Shown here in pieces: positions 10,488 to 22,004 of a DNA stretch of 64,000 nt. This stretch comes from Gari tellinella. Taxonomy: Eukaryota; Mollusca; Bivalvia; Cardiida; Psammobiidae. The position numbers and the translations under genes are program-made. The notes under the pieces are model-generated. The model was not told the DNA's origin and did not search any database. It saw only the letters and a list, made by a program, of their open reading frames with translations. The first letter of the stretch is position 1, and every line of letters begins with the position of its first letter. The stretch spans positions 17,596,154-17,660,153 of the forward strand of contig OV277874.1 of NCBI GenBank assembly GCA_922989275.2, written 5' to 3'.

Positions 10488-10595
10488 GACCAGCCCTACA
10501 GTTGCAATATATGTGGAAAATCATTTAACGAGTCGGGACAGCTAATTAAACATTTGAGGAAACATAGAGGAGAGAGAAAGGAAGTACAAGAGTGA
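10488..10595 (+). pseudogene. Stranded terminal zinc finger of copy 1
   Basis: The reading frame continues after the TGA at 10485-10487 and encodes [13 protein letters not shown] and the rest of a finger, ending at TGA 10593-10595. Copies 2 and 3 have GGA where copy 1 has TGA, so one substitution (G to T) cut off this finger. The rest of the finger remains intact, which implies a recent change. Confidence 0.85.
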
Positions 10596-10779
10596 TTGTT
10601 TGTGAAGGTTCATTCACTTTGACGTAATATAAAAGTATGGATGGGCGAGTTGGATTTAAGCTTGAACATAGAAAATACCAAGCTTGCAATATAAGTACGT
10701 ATGACTTTTCAACACGATATACTACCTTACCTCATAATTTAATAAAAGCTAAACTTATAACTTATACAACTTATTGAAA

Positions 10780-11765
10780 ATACTTTTGCCAGAGAAAGGA
10801 AACTATTTCTGGCGTGTAATACTGATTGTGCATTTTTTACAAATGACACGGTTAAGCATTACACTATGTGGACTTGCACCGATGTCAGTAAATCACTTTA
10901 ATTTCTCCTGGATACTATTTATGTACGTTTTGGGAGTACCATATACCGCCAAATGATTGATATCCCTATGGGTACAAACTGCACACCCCTTGTCGCAGAC
11001 CTATTTTTGTACTGTTATGAGAGTGACTTTATGCTAAGTCTAAAACCTGATACACAGGCAGATATGATCGAAGCCTTTAACAATACATCGCGCTATCTAG
11101 ATGATATTTTTAATATAGACAACCCAATTTTTAATACGTTGTTTCCTTTTATTTACCCAAAAGAACTACGCCTTAATAAAACAAATGAGTCAAATTTGTC
11201 GGCACCATTTTTAGATTTGGATCTTTTAATAAATAACGGAATTGTTTCTTCTAAGATTTACGACAAACGAGATGATTTTGATTTTACTATTGTAAATTAT
11301 CCTCATGTTCTCAGTCTACATCTTACGGGGTTTATATTTCACAACTTATTCGTTTTGCTAGGGCCTGTACCTTTGTTGAGGACTTCCCCAATCGTAATAA
11401 AACTATTACTGAAAAGCTTCTTAAACAGGGGTACAGATTTCATTAACTTCGTAAAACATTTTCTAAATTCTTTTAAAGAAATCTGCTTCTCATTAACAAG
11501 TATAAATGTAACTTTAAGTTTTTTCTGCGGCAATGTATTTCACATTCCGAATTTATGATGATGTGATTTACAGACTTCGTAAGATTCTTGGACATATGCA
11601 TTTTCAAAACCTGTTTGTGAAACGTACTAGATTTTTCCTCAAAAAGATTATGATCAAACTATATTGCTGCGCAATTCACGTTTGGTTATCGATCAATCTA
11701 CAATTGATAACTATGTTTTCCTCTTTGGTTGTGCGACGACAGACATGGCTTAGCACTACATGATG
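10780..11765 (+). pseudogene. Reverse-transcriptase relic, probably Penelope-like element
   Basis: The frame around 10953-11320 encodes IPMGTNCTPLVADLFLY and then SRYLDD, the palm motifs of a reverse transcriptase; KIYDKRDDFDFTIVN follows. The upstream frame adds TIYVRFGSTIYRQ. After about 11310 the homology moves to another frame (YGVYISQLIRFARAC), with further stops, then back near 11540 (RLRKILGHMHFQNLFVKRT). It is therefore a dead copy with an early TAA, one or more frameshifts and later stops. The IPMGTNCAPL/YLDD style is that of RTs often labelled Penelope-like in molluscs and cnidarians. No GIY-YIG domain is seen. It sits in the insertion that separates ZNF copy 1 from its downstream flank. 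Confidence 0.75.
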
Positions 11766-12256
11766 ATGTATCTCTTAAGCCGTCCATAACCGGTAGAGTT
11801 ATGTCGGATTTTCATGTTTTGTTTTTTCTCTCCCTCTCTGTCGTACCTGAATCCATCCATGTCTTACAGTTACTCGTGACTACAGACTAGTCGCTTGAGT
11901 ACAATTTATCCGTTGCCATAGTGGGTTATTTTTAACACGGGCTTGAATGTTTAATTCTTTCCCTCTGTTACTAATAATCTTGTCATAGAATTTTTGTTAG
12001 ATGTTTTACATGTATTTACTGACTGTGTTGGCGGTCTTTTTGATTGTAAGGTTGTGGAACAGGGTTTATATTTTATGTACACTGTTCGTCTTTATAGATG
12101 AATATGGGAGATAAGAGTGAGGTTGGGCGCCCCTAAACCCAGGTTTAAACCCCCAGTGGTTGTTAATAATTAATTTGTAATTGATTATTGATTGCTACTG
12201 ACAGTACCAAGGCGTGCTCCTAAATTCACTTTGCTTTATGTTTGTCTTGCGTGTTG
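11766..12256 (+). other. Probable 3' tail of the reverse-transcriptase element
   Basis: Non-coding. It includes GGGCGCCCCTAAACCCAGG and a stretch ending TTGTCTTGCGTGTTGT, directly abutting the next element at 12257. It is assigned to the preceding retroelement by position only; no hammerhead ribozyme was identified by eye. Confidence 0.35.
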
Positions 12257-14854
12257 TTTTTAGCTCGCCTGTACGTAGTACATGACGAGCTATTGCAATA
12301 CCCCCGGTGTAGTCGTCGTCGTCGTCGTTGTCGTCGTCGTTGTCGTCGTCGTTGTCGTCGGCGTCGTCGTGAACGGCGTAAACAATTTTAAGAAAATGTC
12401 TATAACTTCTATGTCCCTTGAGGTATTGCTTTCATAGTTGGTATGTGTGTGTATATGGACAAGACCTTTCCATGCACAGAGAAAATTTGGACCCCTGTGG
12501 CCTTGACCTTGAACTTAGGGCCTGCGTTTAGGTTTGGAAATCTGCGTTTAGGTTTCGAAAAATGCCTTTAAACTTCTATGTCCCTTGAGGTATTGCTTCC
12601 ATAGTTGGTATGTGTGTGTATATGGACAAGACCTTTCCATGCACAGAAAAATTTAGACCCCTGTGACCTTGACCTTGAACTTAGGGCCTGCGTTTAGGTT
12701 TCGAAATCTGCGTTTAGGTTCGAAAAATGCCTTTAAACGTCTTTGTCCCTTGAGGTATTGCTTCCATAGTTGGTATGTGTGTGTATATGGACAAGACCTT
12801 TCCATGCACAGAAAAATTTAGAACCCTGTGACCTTGACCTTGAACTTAGGGCCTGCGTTTAGGTTTCGAAATCTGCGTTTAGGTTTTGAAAAATGCCTTT
12901 AACTTCTATATCCATTAAGGTATTGCTTCCATAGTCGGTATGTGTGTGTATATAGACATGACCTTTCCATGCACAGAAAAAATTAGACCCCTGTGACCTT
13001 GACCTTGAACTTAGGGCCTGCGTTTAGGTTTCGAAATCTGTGTTTAGGTTTCGAAAAATGCCTTTAACTTCTATGTCCCTTGAGGTATTGCTTCAATAGT
13101 TGGTATGTGTGTGTATATGGACCAGACCTTTCCATGGACAGAATTTTTTTTACCCCTTGACCTTGAACTTAGGGCCTGCGTTTAGGTTTCGAAAGCTGTG
13201 TTTAAGTTTAGAAAAATGCCTTTAACTTCTATTTCCCTTGAGGTATTGCTTCAATAGTTGGTATGTGTGTGTATATGGACAAGTCCTTTCCATGCACAGA
13301 AATTTTTTGACCCCTGTGACCTTGACCTTGAACTTAGGGCCTGCGTTTAGGTTTCGAAATCTGCGTTTAGGTTTTGAAAAATGCCTTTAATTTCTATGTC
13401 CCTTGAGGTAATGCTTCAATAGTTGGTATGTGTGTGTATATGGACAAGACCTTTCCATGCACATAAATATTTTGACCCCTGTGACCTTGACCTTGAACTT
13501 AGGGCCTGCGTTTAGGTTTCGAAATCTGTGTTTAAGTTTAGAAAAATGCCTTTAACTTCTATGTCCCTTTAGGTATTGCTTTTATAGTTGGTATGTGTGT
13601 GTATATGGACAAGACCTTTCCATGCACAGAAAAAATTTGACCCCTGTGACCTTGACCTTGAACTTATGGCCTGTGTTTAGGTTTCGAAATCTGCGTTTAG
13701 GTTTTGAAAAATGCCTTTAACTTCTATATCCCTTAAGGTATTGCTTCCATAGTCTGTATGTGTTTGTATGTAGACAAGACCTTTCCATGCTCAGAAAAAT
13801 TTAGACCCCTGTGACCTTGACCTTGAACTTAGGGCCTCCGTTTAGGTTTCGAAATCTGCGTTTAAGTTTCGAAAAATGCCTTTAACTTCTATGTCCCTTG
13901 AGGTATTGCTTCCATAGTTGGTATGTGTGTGTATATGGACAAGACCTTTCCATGCACAGAAAAATTGAGACTCCTGTGACCTTGACCTTGAACTTAGGGC
14001 CTGCGTTTAGGTTTCGAAATCTGCATTTAGGTTTCGAAAAATGCCTTTAACTTCTATGTCCCTTGAGGTATTGCTTTCATAGTTGGTATGTATGTGTATA
14101 TGGACAAGACCTTTACATACACAGAAACATTTAGACCCCTGTGACCTTGACCTTGAACTAAGAGCCTGTGTTTAGGTTTCGAAATCTGTGTTTCTTCTAT
14201 GTCCCTTGAGGTATTGCTTTCATAGTTGGTTTATGTGTGTATATGGACAAGACCTTTCCAGGCACTGCAAAATTTAGACCCCTGCGACCTTGACTTTGAA
14301 CTTAGGGCCAATGTTTAGTTTTCGAAATCTGTGTTTTGGTTTTTCAAAATTTTTATTTCTCCTATGTCCATTGAAATATTCCTTTCATATTCAGTTTGCA
14401 TGTGTATATGGACAACATCTTTCCTTGCATGCAAAATGTTTGAGACCTCTGACCTTGACCTTGAACTAAGGACCCGCGTTTAGGTTTCAAAGTCTGCGTT
14501 TAGATTTCTCAAAATTTCTTTAACTCATATATCCATTGAGATATTTCTTTCATATCTGGCATGCATGTGTATATGGACACGATCTTTCCATGCATGCAAA
14601 AAAATTAGCCCAGTGTCCTTGACCTTGAACTAAGGTCGCGAAAGGTTTTAGGTTTCGATATCTGCGTTTAGGTTTCAAAAATGCTTATAATTCCTATGTC
14701 CCTTGAGGTGTTATTTTCATATTTGATTTGCCAGTGTATATGGACAAGACCTTTCCATGCAGGCAAAAAGGTTGACCTCTGTGACCTTGAGTGTGCTTTT
14801 AAGTTTCTAAAGGTGCCGGTGGCGAGCTTTGTTGTCTCTCTGACAACTATTGTT
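12257..14854 (+). mobile_element. P1-class element with 15-unit ~165-bp satellite core
   Basis: Starts TTTTTAGCTCGCCTG, carries a CGT/TGT microsatellite (12310-12363), then about 15 tandem units of roughly 160-167 bp. Units are marked by TCCCTTGAGGTATTGCTTCC-like phrases near 12420, 12582, 12748, 12913, 13078, 13240, 13403, 13568, 13733, 13893, 14060, 14205, 14370, 14530 and 14700. It ends GGCGAGC, a GTTGTC/GACAAC hairpin, then TATTGTT, the same terminal logic as the other P1 elements. The last four or five units are more diverged. Most units carry TGACCTTGACCTTGAAC. Confidence 0.75.
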
Positions 14855-14996
14855 CTATTTAATGTGTAGATGAAGGAATGGTATTGCGTGTGTGTTTGTT
14901 ATAGTATGAATGTGTGTGTTCTGCTTGAGAGGTGGGTGTATTGTTTGTGTTGCGTTTCCTGCTTGAGTCTTTCCTATTTATTTACCGCACTTGCCT

Positions 14997-15101
14997 TTCA
15001 AATATGATCTTTGTGGACATTCATTTAGTCCCAAAAGTGTATTGGTAAGGCATTTGAAGACGCATAAGGGTGATAATCAAAGAAATAACACAAAAGTGTG
15101 A
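14997..15101 (+). pseudogene. Zinc-finger relic downstream of copy 1
   Basis: The frame encodes FKYDLCGHSFSPKSVLVRHL then KTHKGDNQ and ends TGA. It resembles the penultimate finger of the ZNF genes, but the first zinc cysteine is Tyr. The same relic, frameshifted, follows copy 2 at 29516-29621, so it pre-dates the segmental duplication. Confidence 0.75.
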
Positions 15102-16650
15102 CATAGGGGGTCAAAATTAAATCATATATTTTCTTGTTAATTTTTGTGAAGTTATTTAACGTTATTATAGATTCGCTTTCATGATTCAAATGCTAAGCTA
15201 TTTGTAACTAGTGTGATTTTGAATAACAATAATTTGACTAGGGTCTAAAGGCCTTGAATTTGAAAATTGCCACTGTTTTTATGGGTTGCTTAAGTTGTTC
15301 TGGTAGAAAACAACAGTCCTCCTTTTACCTTAATTATATACCAATATGTTAGGGGTCAATGAAAAAACAACTTTGATGTGGCAGATTATGTCCAATCTTG
15401 AGAAAATGCATGTTAAACACTTAAAGATGGCTATTTGTTTTCCAATAAGCTTCGAAACAGTTTTCTATAAGACTCATTTTTGTTTAAAACAAGATAGTAC
15501 ATACTTTATGTATGATAACTACAAATTCTTAAAGCACCGCCGGAACTTTGATGGAAATCGGTGTAGCAGTAAAATTGTAGTGAAGCTTCCAACTTTTCAT
15601 CAATCGAGTGTTTCACTCCTGACATGAAATAAATGACTGAGCAATATAGATTTTAAACATTAGGGATAAGAAGGCACTATCGGGTCTGCTTGATTTATGT
15701 GTTACATTTTTAACCTATATTGCTATAAAAAAGACCTCACCATAACTACGATTCAACAATTTTGTAAAAATTATGGGTTACTACTAAATGGAAAACAAAG
15801 CATTTAGCAATGTATTTTGATGTCAATTTTAGCCATCTTTTAGATGTTATTTCTAAGATATAAAAATGAGGATAAGATCATGATTCATTTGTTATTCTGT
15901 GGGGGTAGCATGGTATCAAGTTTTGTTACATTTGCTGCTTTAGTATTTTTCATTATCAAAACATTTGTTGACTCTAAACACTTGGGAGTGCTACCCAGTT
16001 TGGTTGATACAGGGCTCAGATAAGGGGAAGTAAACTGAACAAAATCAACAATTTCTCACTTATATTAGCTCTAAATCCTATGGTGGTACTACTCATAAGA
16101 ATCGTCTCTTCGATGCGATTCTAATGAGTAGTGACACCATAGGGTTTAATGCAGAAATAAAGATTTTAGTTTTTGAAATCCCCCCCTCCTTATCTGGAGC
16201 TCTGTTCATAGCAATTTCATTAATTTTGAATTATAATCTTGCACATAAATGAAATCAGAACATTAAAGCTGTGTCGTATTTAGATCTTAATATCGTATGT
16301 ACAAGTGATAGAAAATTTCATTTACGATTATTTTGGACAAACATTATAATTTTCTGATTTTTTATCCAAAATGTCACACTAGATGATTTAATAAATTACT
16401 TATTTTGCCCACAGCGTTATTTTATAGCTTTGAAGTATACTATAAAATCACCTTTACTTGCAATTTGTTATGCAAAACACCTTTTGTAAGTCGTCATTTA
16501 TCATGCTTATTTTCTAGTTTTCAAATATAATTTGAATTTTCAGACCAAAGTTTTGGAAAATGTTTTGATTACCTTTCTCTACCAATATATATAAACAATA
16601 AAGTTTAAGGGAAATATGATGTTAGCTTGTGTAAATAGCAAAATAAGATA
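15102..16650 (+). repeat. Downstream flank shared with 29640-31925
   Basis: Non-coding sequence collinear with 29622-29677 plus 30495-31925 (shared AAAAACAACTTTGATGTGGC, TCTTAAAGCACCGCCG and others). Copy A has the MITE at 16010-16204 that copy B lacks; copy B has the element at 29680-30494 that copy A lacks. No gene is recognised, and the open frame at 15346-15627 is not conserved in copy B. Confidence 0.65.
16010..16204 (+). mobile_element. Foldback MITE, post-duplication insertion
   Basis: Ends CAGGGCTCAGATAAGG and CTTATCTGGAGCTCTG, with the central TAAGAATCGTCTC hairpin. Flanks GTTGATA and GTTCATA suggest a 6-7 bp target duplication with one change. The duplicate locus near 31245-31260 reads straight through without the insert. 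Confidence 0.8.
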
Positions 16651-16654
16651 TTTA

Positions 16655-17100
16655 TGCCTCCGAACCTAGTATATATAAGCCGAGGGAGCATTATAATGGT
16701 AATAACACGTGCATGTTTGGTGGTGGGACAGGGAGGGGGAGGGGGTGTTTACAAAAGCTTGTCCGGAGCGTTTCTCCTATACCTTATCAGCTAGGGATTC
16801 CAAATTTGGTGTGTGAGTACATCTTGGGATGACGGAGTGTCGGGTTTCACTTTCAGTTCACTTTTTTGTGTGACCTTGACCTTTGAACTCGAATTAGCAA
16901 AAACTTGTCAGGAGCATATATCCTTTACCTTACCAGCTAGGGATTCCAAATTGTGGTGTTAGTACATCTTGGGATGCCGGAGTGTTGCGTACCTCTTTCA
17001 GGTCACTGTGCTTTTGACCTTACCCTTTGAATTCGATTGAACATAAAGCTTTCCAACCTTGAGCATGACCTAGGGTCCTTATTAACTTAAGTTTGATCCA
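16655..17100 (+). repeat. ATGCC-class repeat (P2-like)
   Basis: Starts TTTATGCCTCCGAACCTAGT and holds tandem units of about 160 bp with GCTAGGGATTCCAAATT and GACCTTGACCTTTGAA phrases. The duplication partner is 31926-32640; a third fragment is at 36650-36970. Confidence 0.5.
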
Positions 17101-17152
17101 CGGGTGGTTTTTTTCTCAGCTATCATAATCGTCAAAGGTTCTGTTTTTATTG

Positions 17153-18248
17153 TTAAGAATTGACTCCTTGGTCATTTTTAACACTATCAACATTTCATGT
17201 TACACCTGTTTTACATTGTCTGTATTGTTTTTCCACCAAAATGCATTTCGATGTCAAACACTTTGGAGGCACTTGTTTCATCAAATTTTACACTCCTGAT
17301 CTCAACTTCTTAGGCTCTGTGATTAGTTAAAGTCACAAAGAACTTTAGGTCATATAATCTATTCTGTCTCTCTATAGCACTATTTTGTTAAATCCAAAAA
17401 AAACACCAAAATCATTGCAAATTCAAGATCAGTAGACACTCTTAATCTTCAGGTGTTACAGTGGAGAATCTGTTATTCTTTCCCGTTTAAACGCAAACGT
17501 ACGCAAACGCAAAGCACTAAAACGTAGAAAAGAACAACTTTTGGACAATTCTGATAATTCTTGTTTATCTTGGTGGCAAACAGTTTGGAGCCTGATCAGA
17601 CGCCGGGTTACCCGGCGTCTGATCTGGCTCCAAACTGTTTGCACTGCAAATAATAGTTTTAGCGTAAACGCGTTTATTGGGAAAGAATAACAGATTCTCC
17701 ACTGTACACTACTGGCATTTTGGAGTACCTTGCTAAAAACCAGTATTAAATTGACAATGCACATCATATTCCATACTTGTGGTTAAGTTCTACAAATACT
17801 GTTATCCAGATGCTATGTACAATCAAGCAGTGCTCAGCGTGCAAACTTGAAGTATGCATTTTTGGTGCACCTTTTTTGTCACACACATGGACTTTATAAG
17901 TCATGAGAAATAATGGTTCAAAAGTATTTATGGTACTTAAATATATGAAAACATAAGGCCAACACATGTAAAATATAGGGAATAGTAACAAAAATATGAC
18001 AAATTATCTGATTTTAGTTCTATAAAGGTCAAAACATGACACACGGTTTAAAATGTCAAACTTTTCGTATTACACTCCTGACGGTTTTATGGTGTTTTGG
18101 GCTCATTACTTTACTATTTATTAGTCAAGCAATTTCAACCAAACTTGGCACTTTTGTCGGTCTTTGTACTGTGTATAATGTAGACATATAACATCTAAAA
18201 TCCTTATTCATATATTGGCAGTAGGAGACTCGAAAAGAAATGTGTCAT
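17153..18248. repeat. Duplicated non-coding segment, partner of 1368-2340
   Basis: Collinear with 1368-2340, lacking the foldback MITE and carrying the family A MITE at 17459-17704. A left fragment of the same sequence is at about 37010-37110. No coding potential is seen. Confidence 0.7.
17459..17704 (+). mobile_element. Family A MITE, 246 bp, perfect long TIRs, TA target
   Basis: Ends CAGTGGAGAATCTGTTATTC and its exact complement, with TA on both sides. The paralogous site near 1632 has a single TA and no insert, so the TA duplication is directly supported. The core palindrome GTTTGGAGCCTGATCAGACG lies at about 17573-17641. CAGT ends and a TA target fit the Tc1-mariner or pogo/Tigger group (inference). 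Sister copies: 37243, 42422 (reversed), 43641, 48187, 59398. Confidence 0.9.
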
Positions 18249-18990
18249 ATTTAGCTCACCTGGCACGAAGTGCCAAGTTGAGCTTTTAGGATCGCTAGAT
18301 GTCCATTGTCCGTCGTCCGTTCGTTAATAATTGGTCCGTTAACACTCTAGCGGCTACAAATCTCATTGGATCTTAATGAAACTTGGTCATAATGTTTACC
18401 TTAATGAAATCTAGGTCAAGTACGAATGTGGGTCATGTCTGGTCAAAAAATAGGTCTCTAGGTCAAATCACCGAAAAACCTTGTTAACACTCTTGGGGCT
18501 ACACATCTCATTGGATCTCAATGGAACTTGGTCACAATGTTTGCCTCAATGATATCTAGGTCAAAAAAGTTCGAATGTGGGTCATGTCCAGTCAAAAACT
18601 AGGTCACAATGCCAAATCATAGAAAACCTTGTTAACACTCTAGAGGTTACAAATCTCATTTGATCTTAATGAAGCTTGTCAAAATGTTTGCCTCAATAAT
18701 ATCTATGTCAAGTTCGAATATGGGCCATGTCCTGTAAAAAACTAGGTCACTATGTCAACTCATAGAAAACAGTGTTAACTGTAACGAGGCTACAAATCTC
18801 ATTAGATCTGAATGATATATTGTAAGAATATTTGCCTTCATCAAATCCAGGTCAAAATCAAATGTGGATTGTGTCTGGTCAAAAACTAGGTCACTATGTC
18901 AAATCATAGAAAAATCTTGTTAACACTCTAAAGGTTTATTGTTGGCCATGTCCAGTCATAATCTAGGTCACTATAGGTTAAGTTTACATG
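18249..18990 (+). mobile_element. P1-class element, 3' end missing
   Basis: Starts TTTAGCTCACCTGGCACGAA and carries about four units of ~140 bp, each with AACACTCT, CTCATTGGATCT and CTAGGTCA phrases. It runs into a LINE fragment near 18998 without the usual terminal hairpin. Confidence 0.55.
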
Positions 18991-18997
18991 GTGTCAT

Positions 18998-19409
18998 CAA
19001 TACGGAGATAAACTATCGATACTGAAAATGAATATTGATTCCATTAAATCAATCCCATCTGTATATAAGATATAACTTACCAGTTTTCTATAAAGATATT
19101 GTTAACATCTTTATTAACCTGAATAATTCGGGACCAAAATCAATGCCAAAATCATTATATAATATTAGAACCCAGGTATTATGGGGAAATCAATACATAA
19201 AATTTAAAGGTAAATGCTTACTCTTCAACTCATGGATTGACTCGGAAATTATATTCATAAATGACGTCATACATAATAATGGCGAAATTAATGAAAGTTT
19301 AATAAACAGACTGACAAATAAAAGTAACTAGATCTCGGAATTTACCAGATTAAAAGCTGCAATTCCGAATGCCTGGAAAACCATTTTGAAATTAGAAAAA
19401 TCTAGTTAA
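18998..19409 (+). pseudogene. LINE ORF2 C-terminal relic, part 1
   Basis: The frame encodes NLPVFYKDIVNIF, then NIRTQVLWGNQYIKFKGK, LLFNSWIDSEIIFINDVI and a stop where NW is expected, continuing ISEFTRLKAAIPNAWKT. This matches the region after the reverse-transcriptase domain of L1-like non-LTR retrotransposons (the KGK-x-LFNW-like and WISE-like motifs). It stops abruptly near 19409; the missing downstream part reappears at 22005. Confidence 0.65.
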
Positions 19410-19479
19410 TTATCTAAAAGTTAATATTAACAGAAACTCGGTTTTCGGTAAAAACTGTAATCACTGATTTTCAATAAGT

Positions 19480-19850
19480 AGGAATCTAAATAAGGGGAGA
19501 TCCTTTGAAAGCACAGAAAACAAAGCAAATACTGAAAATTGCAGACTCGGTTTAATTGAGTCTGTTCATGAGCAATACTTAAATATGCAACAGTGCTCAC
19601 GCCCCCTAGCACCAGCTTAAGCGGAATTCAACTTTCAACTGTTAATGCGCTGAAATCAATGATTCCAAAGGACCAGAAAGTATAACAACACTGAGAATGA
19701 AGTACGGGGCGACTTTTTACAGCCGCAACACAAGCACTTAACATCTGCTGTTGTAAATTATATAATCTAAATAAGGGGAGATCCTTTGAAAGCACAGAAA
19801 ACAAAGCAAATACTAAAAATTGCAGACTCGGTTTAAAACACTGCATGTTC
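19480..19850. repeat. Unclassified repeat with internal direct duplication
   Basis: About 19480-19682 recurs inverted at 35729-35915 (shared GCTTAAGCTGGTGCTAGGGG on the opposite strand). About 70 bp of it (GGGGAGATCCTTTGAAAGC and following) is repeated directly at about 19767-19835. No ORF or terminal signature was recognised. Confidence 0.5.
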
Positions 19851-19859
19851 CTGCACATG

Positions 19860-21990
19860 TAAGAATTGTTTTACCTTCCAGATTTCAATTTAAAGTATTT
19901 TATGGTAGCTTCACATTGAATAGAGTTTTGTCAATTTATAGCACAATGTAAAAAAAAATCGATTTTTAACCCGAGAAAATCAAATTTCCGTTACTGTCTC
20001 CGTCTTCAAATCTAGTTTTGTAAAACATTTTCTGATAATAAAATCACATGGTAACCATCTAAATTAAGGCTAACTTTTTGCATTTATATGTGTAGTTACT
20101 TTGTTTCAAGCCTAACGCACCAAGAAACCAGAGATTGTAACAATACCATTGAAGTAGTAGTTGTCCCCGGAATTTTGAGTTTCTAAAAAATCTCCGTTAT
20201 CGCATATTTGTGTATGTTCAAATAATAGAAATAGCTTTGCTACAGCTGCCAATTTATATTTATTTGGAAGTATATGAACTTGCTATACCATCTAGGTGAT
20301 ACATTCACTGACTGCTTTTCAATTTTGTCGATCTATAACTGCCAAAGGTAAAGTGTGGTCATTTTGTTATACAAACCTAAATATCCGTTACCGTTATTTA
20401 CGCACATACTGTTTGGATATTGGGTATTCTAGTTTTTTAAACACAATGTAAAGAACACTAATGATTAAAGCAAGCAGCCTTTGCCAATTATCAACTCCTT
20501 TTCAAATTGCTAAAGTTGATATTTATGACAAAAATTAAATTTCCGTGATCAAAATGTCCGTGATCAAAATTCTAAATTCAGAAATACAGGGATATAAACT
20601 TGTATTTGATTGCATGACGACATTGTATGATGTCATTGCATGATGTAATTATACTGTGAATAGACTGCCATGATAATAAGAGTTTAATGACCAGCTTGAT
20701 TAACAGAGAAGACACGAAGATAAGTGATCATTTATATAAAAACTCACTTATGTTAAGACATTCATGAAAATGTCATTGGAATCACTCTTTCTCCTCTAAA
20801 TACCCCAATTACTTAGATAAAACTAATGGTGTTAACACATTGCAAACAGTGATCTTGTTGACATCAATATATTGGAGGTAAAATTTCCGTTACTGGGCGG
20901 TAACGGAAATTTTTATTTCATCATCATTGACAAATTGGACGCATTCCTTTGCATTTCTCATTAATGAAGCAGAATATAACTTTTATTCTACTTTATGCTA
21001 AATTGCAGACACATTGACGAAAAAAAACCTGGGTTCATAAGTAAGAGCGTTCAACATTGCCATTGCCTTTCTTGGCAGTAACATAGGCTTTTTTATGTTT
21101 TGTTGAAAGATGGTTACATTGCAACATAACAATGTAAGAGTTTCTTTTGACATTATTTAGATAAACAAATACAAAAAGAGTGTAAGGTGACATAGTTGTG
21201 TATCGAAAAATAGACCAGTTTGACACACAGGCCATGTTCCATGTTTGTAACGGAAATTTGATTTTTGGTAACGGAAATTTATTCTTTCCAGAGACAAAAT
21301 GGTGCCAAAGACAAGGGCAAAAATCCAAAAAGGATATCTGTTTAAACATATTAGTTTGTTTTTAAAATAGAAATGTATGTCATCATTGATTTATAACAGT
21401 TTAAGTGTTTGATTGAAATGTCCGTTACCGAACCTGCTATTTTTTCTTCTTTGCTTTACTTATGTCCCATTGTAAATATCGACTCAAAAATTCAAACAAC
21501 ATGCACAAGATAGTTAGAATATTAGATTAAAGTGACAAAATATGATTAAAGTGAACAATCATTAGATTTACAGTTTCTGAAATACTAAAATATGATTAAT
21601 TGTCTACAAAAAATACACCCCAAAAATAAAACACACTTAGTTCCTTGTGATAATCCAGTAGATTGGTGGATATTTCATGCTTTTATATCTAATTTTGGAT
21701 ACAGATAAACATGTTGAACAAAAAATAAGTATTATTTTTTGCATTTGGTCTACAGCACATATATGCCGTTTTAGCAATATTTTGTATACATGCACATAAC
21801 GGATATATGATTTTCTTTCCATAATCTCTGGCTAGTGTCGATAGATTATCATTCGTTACATCAAAACAATAAAAGATTTGTATTCAAAATTTTAGATACA
21901 AATTCCTGAGATAACTTTTTAAGGTAAAATCAATAGGACATATGTATATGCTGAAATTGAATTTTTGACATCTATATAGTTGCTGTGTTC
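19860..21990. other. AT-rich insert with iterated GTAACGGAAATTT motifs
   Basis: This is most of the roughly 2.6 kb that splits the LINE relic. AAATTTCCGTTAC or its complement occurs at 19982, 20881, 20900, 21247 and 21268, with partial forms at 20191, 20384, 20541, 20557 and 21421. The pair at 20881-20912 forms a palindrome. No credible gene is seen. Clustered short motifs of this sort resemble transposase-binding subterminal repeats, but no element ends were identified. Confidence 0.5.
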
Positions 21991-22004
21991 CTTCTTATTG
22001 AGAA

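Larger units (their letters stand above)
5861..16780 (+). repeat. Segmental duplication copy A (ZNF copy 1 block)
   Basis: The order of landmarks matches 24230-32000: TTTAAGATTAAC boundary, ATGCCCC element, tRNA-SINE, P1 element, truncated TTAA MITEs, ZNF leader, zinc-finger exon, relic finger, downstream flank, and an ATGCC element. Copy A carries an extra 4.3 kb (about 10640-14990: reverse-transcriptase pseudogene plus satellite-cored element) and the MITE at 16010-16204. Copy B carries the element at 29680-30494. Boundaries are judged by eye and are approximate. Confidence 0.75.

Noticed and set aside
12257..14854. Possible centromeric satellite
   Set aside because: The array is only about 2.4 kb and is bounded by the start and end signatures of a P1 element, so it is better explained as an element core.
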